From Jiangella sp. DSM 45060 (lineage in GTDB: Bacteria > Actinomycetota > Actinomycetes > Jiangellales > Jiangellaceae): a DNA stretch of 64,000 bases. Every line of letters starts with the position of its first letter. The stretch's first letter is position 1. This document shows positions 23,484-32,015 of this stretch, one piece after another. The notes under the pieces are model-generated. The model was not told the DNA's origin and made no database searches. It saw only the letters and a program-made list of their open reading frames with translations. The stretch is from NCBI RefSeq assembly GCF_900105175.1, contig NZ_LT629771.1, forward strand, positions 6,530,622 to 6,594,621. The letters run 5' to 3'. Made by a program: the position numbers and the translations under genes.

Positions 23484-25373
23484 TCAAGGATTGCCGATGA
23501 TGCCGCCTTCGTCCGTGCCGGCATCGGTGCCCTGATCGGTCCCGTTCTCGGTGCCGGTGTCGGTGCCGGTGTCGGTGCCCTGCTCGCCGGACTCCGTGCC
23601 GCCCACTCCGGACTCGTTCCCGGTCGGGTCGTCGGTCGGCGTGTCCGTCTCGGTCTCCGTCGGCTCGTTCGTGGGCTCCTCCGGCGGAGCTTCGGCGACG
23701 TAGATGATGACGGTGTCGCCCTCTTCCAGCTCGGTGCCCTCGCCGGGCTCCTGCCGGAACACGTTGCCCTCGACCTGGTCGCCGGTCTCCTCGCGGCGGA
23801 CGTCGGGCTCGAGGCCGAGTCGCTGCAGCTCGTTGACCGCGGCGTCCTCGCTCATGTCGACGAGGTTCGGCACCAGAATGGCGACTTCGCCGCTGGAGAT
23901 GACCAGGTTCACCGGACTGTTGGGAGCGATCGAGGTGCCGCCCTCAGGGTCCGTGGCGAGGACGGTGCCGGCCTCTGCCTCGTCGTCCTGCTGCGTGACG
24001 TTCCCGGGTTGCAGCCCGGCGTCACGGATGGCCTGTTCCGCCTCGGCCTGCGGTCGGCCGACCACGTTGGGCACGCTGGTCATCTCGGGCGGTGCGCCGA
24101 TGACGAGCGTGACCGTGGACCCCTCGTCCAGCTGGGTCGAGGGGCGTGGGTCCTGGCGGATGACGGATCCCACCTGCGCCTCGTCGTTGGTGGGTTCGTT
24201 CTGGATCTCGGGTTCGAGTTTCTCGTCGGTGAGCCTGGCCTCGGCCTCTTCCTGCGTCATCCCGACCAGGTTCGGCACGGTGGCCTGCGCCGTTCCGCCG
24301 CCGTTGAAGACCAGGTAGCCGATGAGACCGGCGATGGCCAGCACGGCCAGCGCGCCGAGCACAACGGCCCACCAGCTGAAGCCCTTGCGCTGGTCCTCAT
24401 CCTCCTCGTCGACGAGCTCGTCGGGGTACGGGGTGTCGTCGTCGAGCGCCATGGCGCCGGCGGCCACGGTGGGCGGGCCGGCGTTCGCGATCAGCTGCGT
24501 GGCGGCGGAGGTGTCGGCGGCCGCGGCCACCGGCAGCCCGGCGGCCGCCCGCTCGAGGTCGGTGCGCATCTCGTAGGCGCTCTGGTACCGGTGCAGGCGG
24601 TCCTTGGCCAGCGACTTCATGACGATGGCGTCGAGCTCGGGCGTGATGTTCGGGTCGAGCGCGGACGGCGGCGTGGCCTGCTCGCGCACGTGCGACACCG
24701 CCACCGACACCAGCGACTCGCCGATGAACGGCGGCCGGCCGGTGAGCAGCTCGTAGAGCACGCAGCCGCTGGCGTAGAGGTCGCTGCGGGCGTCGGCCTG
24801 CTCGCCGCGGGCCTGCTCGGGCGAGATGTACTGCGCGGTGCCGACGACGGCGGCGGTCTGGGTGAGCGCCATGCCGGTGTCGGCCAGCGACCGGGCGATG
24901 CCGAAGTCGGTGACCTTGACCTCGCCGCCGCTGGTGATCATGATGTTGCCGGGCTTGATGTCGCGGTGGACGATGCCGGCGCGGTGGCTGTACTCCAGCG
25001 CGTCCAGCGTCGACACCAGGATCTCGATCGACCGCTCGGGCGTGAACCGCTGCTGCTCCTGCAGCATCTCGCGCAGCGTCTGGCCCTCGACGTACTCCAT
25101 GACGATGTACGGAATGCGGTGGCCGTCGATGTAGTCCTCGCCGGTGTCGTACACGGCGACGATGTTGCGGTGGTTCAGCGACGCCGCCGACTGCGCCTCG
25201 CGGCGGAACCGGGCCTGGAAGGTCGCGTCGCTGGCGTGATCGACCCGCAGCATCTTCAGAGCGACGATGCGGCCCAGCCTGGAGTCGCGGCCGCGGCGAA
25301 CTTCGGCCATGCCTCCCCGGCCGATCACCTCGCCCAGCTCGTAGCGATCTCCGAGGAGTCGCAACTCGTTCAT
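23484..25373 (-). CDS. pknB: PASTA-domain Ser/Thr protein kinase PknB
   Basis: The protein has 629 residues. The kinase domain is residues 10-275: glycine loop GRGGMAEVRRG, Lys40, catalytic HRDIKPGN (Asp138), DFG 156-158 and activation loop TQTAAVVGTAQYISPE. A single membrane segment (about 334-356) follows an acidic juxtamembrane stretch. Outside are three PASTA repeats (about 364-430, 432-500, 502-570), fewer than the four of M. tuberculosis PknB, then a Thr/Asp/Gly-rich tail (TDTGTDTGTENGTD). It senses muropeptides or lipid II and controls growth and division. ATG 25373 follows AAAGGG; the longer frame is not used. Last gene of the fhaA-fhaB-pstP-rodA-pbpA-pknB unit. Confidence 0.97.
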   Translation of the reverse strand: MNELRLLGDRYELGEVIGRGGMAEVRRGRDSRLGRIVALKMLRVDHASDATFQARFRREAQSAASLNHRNIVAVYDTGEDYIDGHRIPYIVMEYVEGQTLREMLQEQQRFTPERSIEILVSTLDALEYSHRAGIVHRDIKPGNIMITSGGEVKVTDFGIARSLADTGMALTQTAAVVGTAQYISPEQARGEQADARSDLYASGCVLYELLTGRPPFIGESLVSVAVSHVREQATPPSALDPNITPELDAIVMKSLAKDRLHRYQSAYEMRTDLERAAAGLPVAAAADTSAATQLIANAGPPTVAAGAMALDDDTPYPDELVDEEDEDQRKGFSWWAVVLGALAVLAIAGLIGYLVFNGGGTAQATVPNLVGMTQEEAEARLTDEKLEPEIQNEPTNDEAQVGSVIRQDPRPSTQLDEGSTVTLVIGAPPEMTSVPNVVGRPQAEAEQAIRDAGLQPGNVTQQDDEAEAGTVLATDPEGGTSIAPNSPVNLVISSGEVAILVPNLVDMSEDAAVNELQRLGLEPDVRREETGDQVEGNVFRQEPGEGTELEEGDTVIIYVAEAPPEEPTNEPTETETDTPTDDPTGNESGVGGTESGEQGTDTGTDTGTENGTDQGTDAGTDEGGIIGNP

Positions 25374-25458
25374 TGTGCGGCCCTTTCTCGACTCGACCCC
25401 GGGCAGGCTACCCGTTCCGGACCACCCGGCGCTGTACCTGACCGAACAGTGAAGATGT

Positions 25459-26928
25459 TCACGATCCCAACACCGCTTCCATGACGTCCCTGGCGATGGG
25501 CGCCGCGAGGCGGCCACCGCCGATGTCGTCGCGGGCGGTGTCGGGCGCGTCCTCGATGACGACGGCGACCGCGACGCTCGGCTCGTCGGCCGGCGCGAAC
25601 GACGTGAACCAGGCGTACGGCGGACGGTCGGCGGAGCTCTGCGCGGTGCCGGTCTTGCCGGCGACCTCGATGCCGTCGATCTGCGCGTTCCGGCCGGTGC
25701 CGTTCTCGACGACGTCGACCATCATCTGGGTCAGCTCCTCGGCGGTCTCCGGCGAGACGGCGCGGGTGCGCTCCTCGGGCTCGGTCCGCTCGATCGGGCT
25801 GACGAGGTCGGGGCCGCTGACCTCGCGGACGAGGTACGGCTCCATCAGCACGCCGTCGTTGGCGATCGCCGCGGAGACCATCGCCATCTGCAACGGCGTG
25901 GCGGCGACCTCGTACTGGCCGATCGCCGAGTAGGCCAGGAGCGCGTCGTCGAGCTCGGCCGGGAAGACGCTGGTCGCGGCGTTCATGTCGTCGTTGGTGA
26001 GCGGTTGCGTGCCGAAGCCGAACCGCTCGGCCTGCTCGCGCAGCGCCTCGTCGCCGATCTCGTTGCCGAGGTAGGCGAAGGCGGTGTTGCAGGAGACCCG
26101 GAGTGCTTCGGTGAGCGTCGGAGTGCCATCGCCGCAGGGTTGGCGGTTCTGGTTCGGCAGCGTGTTCGTGGACAGCGGCACGTCGTAGTCGGCCGGGCCG
26201 GGCACCTCGGTGTCGGGCTCGAAATCGCCGGACTCCAGCGCCGCGGCGGCGGTGACCAGCTTGAACACCGAGCCCGGTGGCAGCCGCTGCGCGATGGCGC
26301 GGTTGAGGTCGGGCTTGTTGGGGTCGGCGGCCAGCGCGTCGCGGGTCTCCTGCTGGACCTCGGTCGAGTGGCTGGCCATCGGGTTGGGGTCGTAGGACGG
26401 CGAGCTGACCATGGCCAGGATCGCGCCGGTCTCGACGTCGATGGCGACCACCGCGCCCTTGTAGCCGCCCTCGGTGAGGCCGTCCCAGGCAGCCTGCTGG
26501 GCGGCGGGGTCGATGGTCAGCCGGACGGCGCCGCCGCGCGGCTCCTCGCCGGTGACGAGGTCGATGAGGCGGCGGACGAACAGCCGGTCGTCGTCGCCGG
26601 AGAGGATGTCGTTCTGCGCCCGCTCCATGGCCGTCCGGCCGAAGAAGTACGAGTAGTAGCCGGTGACCGGGGCGTACATGGGCCCCTCGGGGTACTGCCG
26701 CTGGAACTGGTACTCGTCGTCGACCGGCACCGACTGCGCGATGGGGGTGTCGTCGGCGAGCAGGATCGGGCCGCGCTCGCGCGAGTACTCGTCGAGCAGG
26801 ACCCGGCGGTTCTCGGAGCGCGCGTTGAGATCGTCGGCCCAGAACGCCTGCACGTACGTCGCGTTGATCAGCAGCGCGACGCAGAGCAGCAGGCAACCGG
26901 CGGAGATACGGCGGATCGGGGAGTTCAT
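25459..26928 (-). CDS. pbpA: Class B penicillin-binding protein PbpA
   Basis: The protein has 489 residues. A membrane anchor (residues 8-25) is followed by a PBP dimerisation region (EYSRERGPILLADDTPIA) and a transpeptidase domain with all active-site motifs: SxxK at Ser220-Lys223 (PPGSVFKL), SCN 279-281 and KTGT 425-428. It cross-links peptidoglycan during elongation or septation together with the SEDS protein encoded just upstream, with which it overlaps by 4 nt (ATG inside the rodA end). It is the PbpA-type class B PBP of the pknB cluster. Confidence 0.95.
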   Translation of the reverse strand: MNSPIRRISAGCLLLCVALLINATYVQAFWADDLNARSENRRVLLDEYSRERGPILLADDTPIAQSVPVDDEYQFQRQYPEGPMYAPVTGYYSYFFGRTAMERAQNDILSGDDDRLFVRRLIDLVTGEEPRGGAVRLTIDPAAQQAAWDGLTEGGYKGAVVAIDVETGAILAMVSSPSYDPNPMASHSTEVQQETRDALAADPNKPDLNRAIAQRLPPGSVFKLVTAAAALESGDFEPDTEVPGPADYDVPLSTNTLPNQNRQPCGDGTPTLTEALRVSCNTAFAYLGNEIGDEALREQAERFGFGTQPLTNDDMNAATSVFPAELDDALLAYSAIGQYEVAATPLQMAMVSAAIANDGVLMEPYLVREVSGPDLVSPIERTEPEERTRAVSPETAEELTQMMVDVVENGTGRNAQIDGIEVAGKTGTAQSSADRPPYAWFTSFAPADEPSVAVAVVIEDAPDTARDDIGGGRLAAPIARDVMEAVLGS

Positions 26929-28319
26929 CTGATTCTCACGACCTGGGTGACGGCGGTGTCCGTCGTCGAGGACGACGTCGCGGACGGCGGGGCCGGCCGC
27001 CTGGCCGCGTCGGACAACCGGATGAGCAGTGCGACCAGCACCCAGTTCATCACCAGTGACGAACCACCGAGCGACAGGAACGGCGTGGTCAGGCCGGTCA
27101 GCGGGATGAGCCGGGTGACGCCGCCGAGCACGATGAAGACCTGCAGGAAGAAGCCGGCGGCCAGCCCGGCGGCCAGCAGCTTGCCGAACGGGTCGCGCAG
27201 CAGCAGGCCGGCCCGCAGGCCGCGCGACGCGAGCAGCGCGTACAGCAGGATGATCGCGATCAGCCCGGTCAGCCCCAGCTCCTCACCGAGCGCGGAGCCG
27301 ATGAAGTCGCTCTCGGCGATGGGCGTCAGCTCCGGGCGGCCCTGGCCGAGGCCGGTGCCGAGCAGGCCGCCGTACGCCAGCCCGTACAGCGACTGCGCGA
27401 CCTGGCCCTGCGGGTCGATGAACGGGTCCATCCAGAAGTCGATGCGCTCGGCGACGTGCGAGACGACGGCGTTGGCGGCGAACCCGCCGGCCAGGATCAG
27501 CAGCAGGCCGAGGATGATCCATGAGATGCGCTCGGTGGCGACGTAGATCATCAGCACGAAGATGCCGAACAGCAGCACGGATGGGCCGAGGTCGTTCTGC
27601 ACGACGAGGATGCCCAGGGCGCCGAGCCAGACCAGCAGGATCGGCCCGAGGTCGCGAGCCCGCGGCAGGTCGACGCCGAGGAACCGGCGCCCGGCCAGCG
27701 CGAGCGCGTCGCGGGTCTGGACGAGGTACGCGGCGAACGCGATGATCAGGATGATCTTCGCCGCCTCGCCCGGCTGGAACGTCATGCCCCCGACGTTGAT
27801 CCAGATGCGGGCGCCGCGGATGGAGTGGCCGATGAGCGGCAGCAGCGGCAGCACCAGCAGCAGCAGCCCGGCCAGCCCGGCGAGGTACGGCAGCCGCGAC
27901 AGCACCCGGTGGTCGCGCACGAACAGCAGCACTCCGACGAACAGGGCGACGCCGATCGCCATCCAGGTGAGCTGGGTGGACGCCCGCGTGGTGCCGTCGG
28001 CGAGGTCGAGCCGGTGGATCATCGCCAGGCCCAGCCCGCACAGCGTGACGACGATGGGCAGGATGACGGGGTCGGCGTACGGCGCCCGGAGGCGGATGAC
28101 GACGTGCGCCACCGCCGTGGCCGCCGACAGCCCGCCGAGGTAGGCCAGCGCGTTCGGCGGAACCCGGCCGAGCGCACCGAGGTCGACGCTGATGTAGGCG
28201 AAGGTCGCGATGCCGATGGCGAAGATCAGCAGCACCAGCTCGGTGCCCCGGCCGCGGCGCGGGGTGACCGTCTCGGGCGCCGGTGGTTCGGTGCGGGCGC
28301 GGGCGCGGTCGAGACTCAT
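26925..28319 (-). CDS. rodA: SEDS-family peptidoglycan glycosyltransferase (RodA/FtsW)
   Basis: The protein has 464 residues and about ten to twelve membrane segments. SEDS signatures: GARIWINVGGMTFQPGEAAKI, VVQNDLGPSVLLFGIFVLM and, near the end, GVTRLIPLTGLTTPFLSLGGSSL. It polymerises lipid II into glycan strands and pairs with PbpA. Although the frame stays open for another 620 codons upstream, the true start is ATG 28319, which overlaps the pstP stop (ATGA) and begins MSLDRARARTEPP. Place in the pknB cluster points to RodA rather than the septal FtsW. Confidence 0.95.
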   Translation of the reverse strand: MSLDRARARTEPPAPETVTPRRGRGTELVLLIFAIGIATFAYISVDLGALGRVPPNALAYLGGLSAATAVAHVVIRLRAPYADPVILPIVVTLCGLGLAMIHRLDLADGTTRASTQLTWMAIGVALFVGVLLFVRDHRVLSRLPYLAGLAGLLLLVLPLLPLIGHSIRGARIWINVGGMTFQPGEAAKIILIIAFAAYLVQTRDALALAGRRFLGVDLPRARDLGPILLVWLGALGILVVQNDLGPSVLLFGIFVLMIYVATERISWIILGLLLILAGGFAANAVVSHVAERIDFWMDPFIDPQGQVAQSLYGLAYGGLLGTGLGQGRPELTPIAESDFIGSALGEELGLTGLIAIILLYALLASRGLRAGLLLRDPFGKLLAAGLAAGFFLQVFIVLGGVTRLIPLTGLTTPFLSLGGSSLVMNWVLVALLIRLSDAARRPAPPSATSSSTTDTAVTQVVRIR

Positions 28320-29746
28320 GATGCCCCCGCACAGAGCAGGCCGGGGTAGCCGACCTCGTCGCCGAGCCAGTCGTCGCCCTCGGTGGTGCCCTCGGCAGGG
28401 TCGGTCGGCTGTTCGGTGGCCGGCGGCTCCGCCGGCGGGGTGGTGGCGGCAGCGCCGGCCTGCGGCGTCGGGGTGGGCGTGGGGGTCGGCGTCTGGCCGC
28501 CCACGCGCTGATGCGCCCGGCAGGCCTCCAGCCGCAGCCGGTCGACGACAGCGTCGGCGTCGTCGATGTCGTCGGCCGCGATGGTGTCGGTGACCTGCTC
28601 GCGGTAGATGTCGGGCAGCGCGTCGACCGGCAGCCCGCCCGGGATGTCGTGCAGCTCGGACAGCCGGATGGGGCCGATCTCCTGGCTGACGCCCTGGTAG
28701 ATGGCCACCTGGCCGTTGCTGTCGCCGACGTAGTACTGGTGGCGGACCCAGCCGCTGGCGAGGTCGAGGCCGACCCAGCCGATGGCACCGACCACGGCGA
28801 CGATGATGACCGTCCGCAGCCAGCGGCGGCGCCGCGGCGGCTGCGGCGCGTACCGCATGGCCTCGAGGTCCTCGGGGGTCGGCCGGTGCTCCTCGGCGCC
28901 GACCAGCGCCCGTAACGCCGCGCCCGGACGGCGTCGGTGCGGCCGCTCGGGCGGCGGTGCGTCGTTGCTGGCCGCAGCGCCGACGAGGAACGCCTCGGCG
29001 GTGTCGTCGGGTTGGCGCGGGGTGTCGGTCTCGACGACGTCGGCCAGCACCAGCGTGACGTTGTCGGGCGCGCCGCCGGCCAGCGCCAGCCGGATCAGCT
29101 CGTCGGCGGCGTCGTCGAGGCCCTCGACCGAGCCGAGGGTGTCCTGCAGCGTGGCGTCGGACACCACACCGGTGAGGCCGTCGCTGCAGACCAGCAGGCG
29201 GTCGCCCGGGTGGACGTCGAGCACCTGGAGGTCGGGGTCGACGTCGCCCTGGCCCTGCAGTGCCTTGAGGATCAGCGAGCGGGCCGGGTGGACGCCGGCC
29301 TCCTCGAGCGTGATGCGGCCCTCGTCGACCAGCGACTGGACGAACGTGTGGTCGTGGGTGAGCTGGCGGATGGCGCCGTCGCGCAGCAGGTAGGCGCGGG
29401 AGTCGCCGACGTGGCCGAGGCCGAGCGCCGTACCCGTCCACAGCAGCGCCGTGACCGTCGTGCCCATGCCCTCGCGGCTGGAGTCGTCGACGATGAGCTG
29501 ACGGATGCGCTTGTTCGCCGACTCGATGGCGGTGGTCAGGGTCTGCAGCGGGTCGCCGTCGTGCGGCTCGCGCTCCGTCAGCACCAGCTCGTCGATGGCC
29601 GCCTGGCTGGCCACCTCGCCGGCGGCGTGGCCGCCCATGCCGTCGGCGACGGCCAGGAGGTAGGGGCCGGCGTAGCCGGAGTCCTCGTTGCCCTCCCGGA
29701 CCAGACCGACGTCGGAGCGCGCGACGTAGCGCAGCGTCAACGGCAT
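28316..29746 (-). CDS. pstP: PP2C-family Ser/Thr phosphatase PstP
   Basis: The protein has 476 residues. The cytoplasmic PP2C domain is residues 1-240: RSDVGLVREGNEDSGYAG, LLAVADGMGGHAAGEVAS (metal-binding Asp), GHVGDSRAYLLRDG and LVCSDGLTGVVSD, GGAPDNVTLVLADVV. One membrane segment follows (TVIIVAVVGAIGWVGLDLASG, about 314-334). The extracellular part has a small domain with two Cys (LRLEACRAHQRV and GDEVGYPGLLCAG) split by a Thr/Pro linker (TPTPTPTPTP). It dephosphorylates PknB and its targets. That external domain is matched by a partial gene at the right end of the window. Confidence 0.95.
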   Translation of the reverse strand: MPLTLRYVARSDVGLVREGNEDSGYAGPYLLAVADGMGGHAAGEVASQAAIDELVLTEREPHDGDPLQTLTTAIESANKRIRQLIVDDSSREGMGTTVTALLWTGTALGLGHVGDSRAYLLRDGAIRQLTHDHTFVQSLVDEGRITLEEAGVHPARSLILKALQGQGDVDPDLQVLDVHPGDRLLVCSDGLTGVVSDATLQDTLGSVEGLDDAADELIRLALAGGAPDNVTLVLADVVETDTPRQPDDTAEAFLVGAAASNDAPPPERPHRRRPGAALRALVGAEEHRPTPEDLEAMRYAPQPPRRRRWLRTVIIVAVVGAIGWVGLDLASGWVRHQYYVGDSNGQVAIYQGVSQEIGPIRLSELHDIPGGLPVDALPDIYREQVTDTIAADDIDDADAVVDRLRLEACRAHQRVGGQTPTPTPTPTPQAGAAATTPPAEPPATEQPTDPAEGTTEGDDWLGDEVGYPGLLCAGAS

Positions 29747-29752
29747 CGAGAC

Positions 29753-30229
29753 CTACTTCCGCAGCTCGACGACGGTCTTGCCGAGCCGGAACCGGCTGCG
29801 GGCGGTGACCGGCGTGCTGCGTGTGAGCCGCTGGTTGCCGACGTAGGTGCCGTTGGTGGAGCCGAGATCCTCGACGTACCACTGGCTCTCGTGGAACCGC
29901 AGCCTGGCGTGCTGGGTGGACACGTACTCGTCGGCCAGCGGGATGGTGCAGTCGGCGCCGCGGCCGAACGTCACAGGGGTGCCGTCGAGCGCCACCGATT
30001 TCCCGGTGTCGGGCCCTTCGACGATGAACGCTCTGGTGGGCGTGCCCTTGGCGCCGCGCGGCTGACGGTTCTGCCGGGCCGCGTCGCGGGCTTCCTTCTG
30101 CGGTTTGGGTTGCTTCGGTGGTCGCACGCCGAACAGGTCGGCCCGCATGGCCGACGTGACGGAGAGGATCAGCAGCCACAGCACGGCCAGGAAGCCGAGC
30201 TTGATGACCGTGAGTGTCAGCTCCGACAC
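29753..30229 (-). CDS. fhaB: FHA-domain membrane-anchored protein FhaB (FipA)
   Basis: The protein has 158 residues. An N-terminal membrane segment (LTVIKLGFLAVLWLLILSV) is followed by a basic linker and an FHA domain (about 65-150) with the phosphothreonine-binding core FGRGADCTIPL, DEYVSTQHARLRFH and DLGSTNGTYVGNQRL. FHA domains read phosphothreonine made by PknB/PknA and recruit division and wall proteins. GTG 30229 (MSELTLTVIKL) is 4 bp after fhaA. Gene order matches fipA/fhaB of mycobacteria. Confidence 0.95.
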   Translation of the reverse strand: MSELTLTVIKLGFLAVLWLLILSVTSAMRADLFGVRPPKQPKPQKEARDAARQNRQPRGAKGTPTRAFIVEGPDTGKSVALDGTPVTFGRGADCTIPLADEYVSTQHARLRFHESQWYVEDLGSTNGTYVGNQRLTRSTPVTARSRFRLGKTVVELRK

Positions 30230-30233
30230 TCGT

Positions 30234-30953
30234 TCACCTCCCGGAACCGCGCCGACGGACGTCGATCGTGGTCGAGCCGATCACGATGCGGGAGCCGTCG
30301 GTGAGGGGCGCCTGGCCCACCCGGGCGCCGTCGACGACCGTCCCGTTGGTGGATCCGAGGTCGACGGCCACCAGCTGGGACTGCGGCCCCTGCTGGTAGA
30401 CGCGGATCTCCAGATGCCGGCGCGAGACGCCGGGATCGTCGATGCGAAGGTCGCACTCGCTCCCGCGGCCCAGGACGACCCCGGGCGGCAGCACCGGGTG
30501 CTGGGTGCCGTTGATGATGAGGACGGCGTCGGCCTGCCGCTCCGAGGTGGGCGTCGGCGCGAACGACGACCCGCGGTCGACGCCGGCCCGCACCGCGCTG
30601 CGGATGCGGAAGGCGCCGGTGCCGAGGTCTTCGTGCCGTTCGAACCCGACCCCGACCGGTCCCGTGAAGGCGTAGTGCTGCAGTTCGGCGTGCTCGCGGG
30701 CGAGCTCGACCAGCTCGGTGGCCAGCGTGCCGATGTACGCCGTCAGCCGGTCGTAGTCGCTCGGCCCCAGCTCGACGACGAAGTCGTTCGGCACGAGCGA
30801 GCGGTCGCGGCTGACGATCTGCGCGTTGTTGTCCAGCTCGCGCTGGATGGCCGCGGCGATCTCGACGGGCTGCACCTCGGAGCGGAACGCTCGGGTGAAC
30901 GCACCTTGGACCATGCTCTCGAGCCGGCGCTCGAAGCGCTGCAACACCCCCAC
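30234..30953 (-). CDS. fhaA: DUF3662 and FHA domain protein FhaA
   Basis: The protein has 239 residues. Residues 1-110 are the DUF3662 domain (GVLQRFERRLESMVQGAF; EIAAAIQRELDNNAQIVSRDRSLVPNDFVVEL) and residues about 150-239 are an FHA domain (VLGRGSECDLRI, VSRRHLEIRVYQ, DLGSTNGTVVDGARVG). GTG 30953 gives the family start MGVLQRFERR and has GGAGGTA upstream; the longer frame is rejected. M. tuberculosis FhaA has a long linker between the two domains; here it is short, so the protein is less than half that length. It binds PknB-phosphorylated partners such as MurJ. First gene of the pknB cluster. Confidence 0.95.
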   Translation of the reverse strand: MGVLQRFERRLESMVQGAFTRAFRSEVQPVEIAAAIQRELDNNAQIVSRDRSLVPNDFVVELGPSDYDRLTAYIGTLATELVELAREHAELQHYAFTGPVGVGFERHEDLGTGAFRIRSAVRAGVDRGSSFAPTPTSERQADAVLIINGTQHPVLPPGVVLGRGSECDLRIDDPGVSRRHLEIRVYQQGPQSQLVAVDLGSTNGTVVDGARVGQAPLTDGSRIVIGSTTIDVRRRGSGR

Positions 30954-31206
30954 GGGTACCTCCCTCCACGTCTCGCACCTGGTGGCCGCGGGCAAGACCC
31001 TGATCGTAACGGCGCGTAGCGTGGTGGTGCGGCTGCGCCCTGGATCGGGGCCGTGCGGAAACGGCCGTCGCAACCTTATGTGACGAAGGACGGCTGGCGG
31101 CTGGTTCCGGCGGCGCTCAATGTCTTCCCGACCATGCTGACATCCACAGGCCCGGATCGTGGAATCGACCACCCGCTGAGGCGTGTTAACCTTGGTGCCG
31201 CAGCAC

Positions 31207-31293
31207 GCGCGGGTGGCGGAATAGGCAGACGCGCACGGTTCAGGTCCGTGTGTCCGAAAGGACGTGGGGGTTCAACTCCCCCCTCGCGCACCA
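31207..31293 (+). tRNA. tRNA-Leu (CAG anticodon)
   Basis: A class II tRNA. Acceptor arms GCGCGGG (31207-31213) and CTCGCGC (31283-31289) pair with one wobble; A31290 is the discriminator and CCA (31291-31293) is encoded. The anticodon arm CACGG-TTCAGGT-CCGTG gives CAG. A variable arm (TGTCC-gaaa-GGACG) and T arm GGTTCAACTCCC follow. Divergent from fhaA. Confidence 0.97.
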
Positions 31294-31297
31294 CATC

Positions 31298-31335
31298 GAA
31301 GATCCCGGTCAGGTATTCACCTGGCCGGGATCTTC
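31298..31335 (+). terminator. Terminator hairpin after tRNA-Leu
   Basis: GAAGATCCCGG-T-CAGGT and ACCTG-G-CCGGGATCTTC form a long stem with a single internal mismatch and a 4-nt loop (ATTC), 4 nt past the CCA end. Confidence 0.85.
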
Positions 31336-31360
31336 GCGTTCGGAGCCATGGAGGCAGCAC

Positions 31361-31957
31361 GTGAAGATCGTGGTCATCGGGGCGAGCGGCATCGTGGGGT
31401 CGGCGGTGGCCGAGGAGCTGGCCGGGCGCGGGCACGAGGTGGTGCGGGCGGCGCGGCGCGGGCCGGTGGTCGTCGACCTGGCCGAGCCGGCCACGGTGGA
31501 CGAGCTGTTCCGGGCGGTGCCCGGCCTCGACGGCGTGGTGTGTTGTGCGGCCAACGCGCCGACCGCCGACCTGGTCGAGGCCCGCGACGACGAGTTCCTG
31601 GCCGGGCTGCAAGGCAAACTGCTCGGTCAGGTGCGGCTGGCGCGCACGGCGCTGCACCACGTTCGCGACGGCGGTTCCGTCACGCTCACCGGCGGCACGT
31701 TCGTCGAGCCGCTGCCGGGCGGGTCGTTCGGCGCTCTGGTCAACGCGGGGCTGGCGGCGTTCGTCGAGGCCGCGGCGGGTGAGCTGCCGCGCGGGCTGCG
31801 GCTCAACCTCGTCGCGCCGGGGTGGGTGCGCGAGTCGCTCGAGGCGTTCGGCTGGGACCCCGAGCCCGGCGTCCCGGCGGCCGATGTCGCGCGGGTCTAC
31901 GCCGACCTCGTCGACGGGACGGGGACGGGGCAGGTGGTGCCCGTCACGGCGCGCTGA
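31361..31957 (+). CDS. Short-chain dehydrogenase/reductase
   Basis: The protein has 198 residues and is a short SDR with a Rossmann start VVIGASGIVGSAVAEELAGRG, followed by VVVDLAEPATVDELF and a central VVCCAANAP strand. The usual YxxxK catalytic pair is not evident: the region LTGGTFVEPLPGGSFGALVNAGL has no Tyr, as in a subgroup of short atypical SDRs. Its reaction is therefore unknown. GTG 31361 follows GGAGG. It lies alone between tRNA-Leu and the convergent MFS gene. Confidence 0.82.
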   Translation: MKIVVIGASGIVGSAVAEELAGRGHEVVRAARRGPVVVDLAEPATVDELFRAVPGLDGVVCCAANAPTADLVEARDDEFLAGLQGKLLGQVRLARTALHHVRDGGSVTLTGGTFVEPLPGGSFGALVNAGLAAFVEAAAGELPRGLRLNLVAPGWVRESLEAFGWDPEPGVPAADVARVYADLVDGTGTGQVVPVTAR

Positions 31958-32015
31958 TGAGTGGGGTCGGCAGGCGGTCGGCCGGCTCCTGCCGAGACCG
32001 GTCGGGCCGGCCGCG

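Noticed and set aside
26925-30179. A 1084-codon open frame on the minus strand.
   Set aside because: Only the last 465 codons encode a protein family (SEDS). The upstream part is the high-GC shadow of pstP; the real start is the ATG that overlaps the pstP stop.
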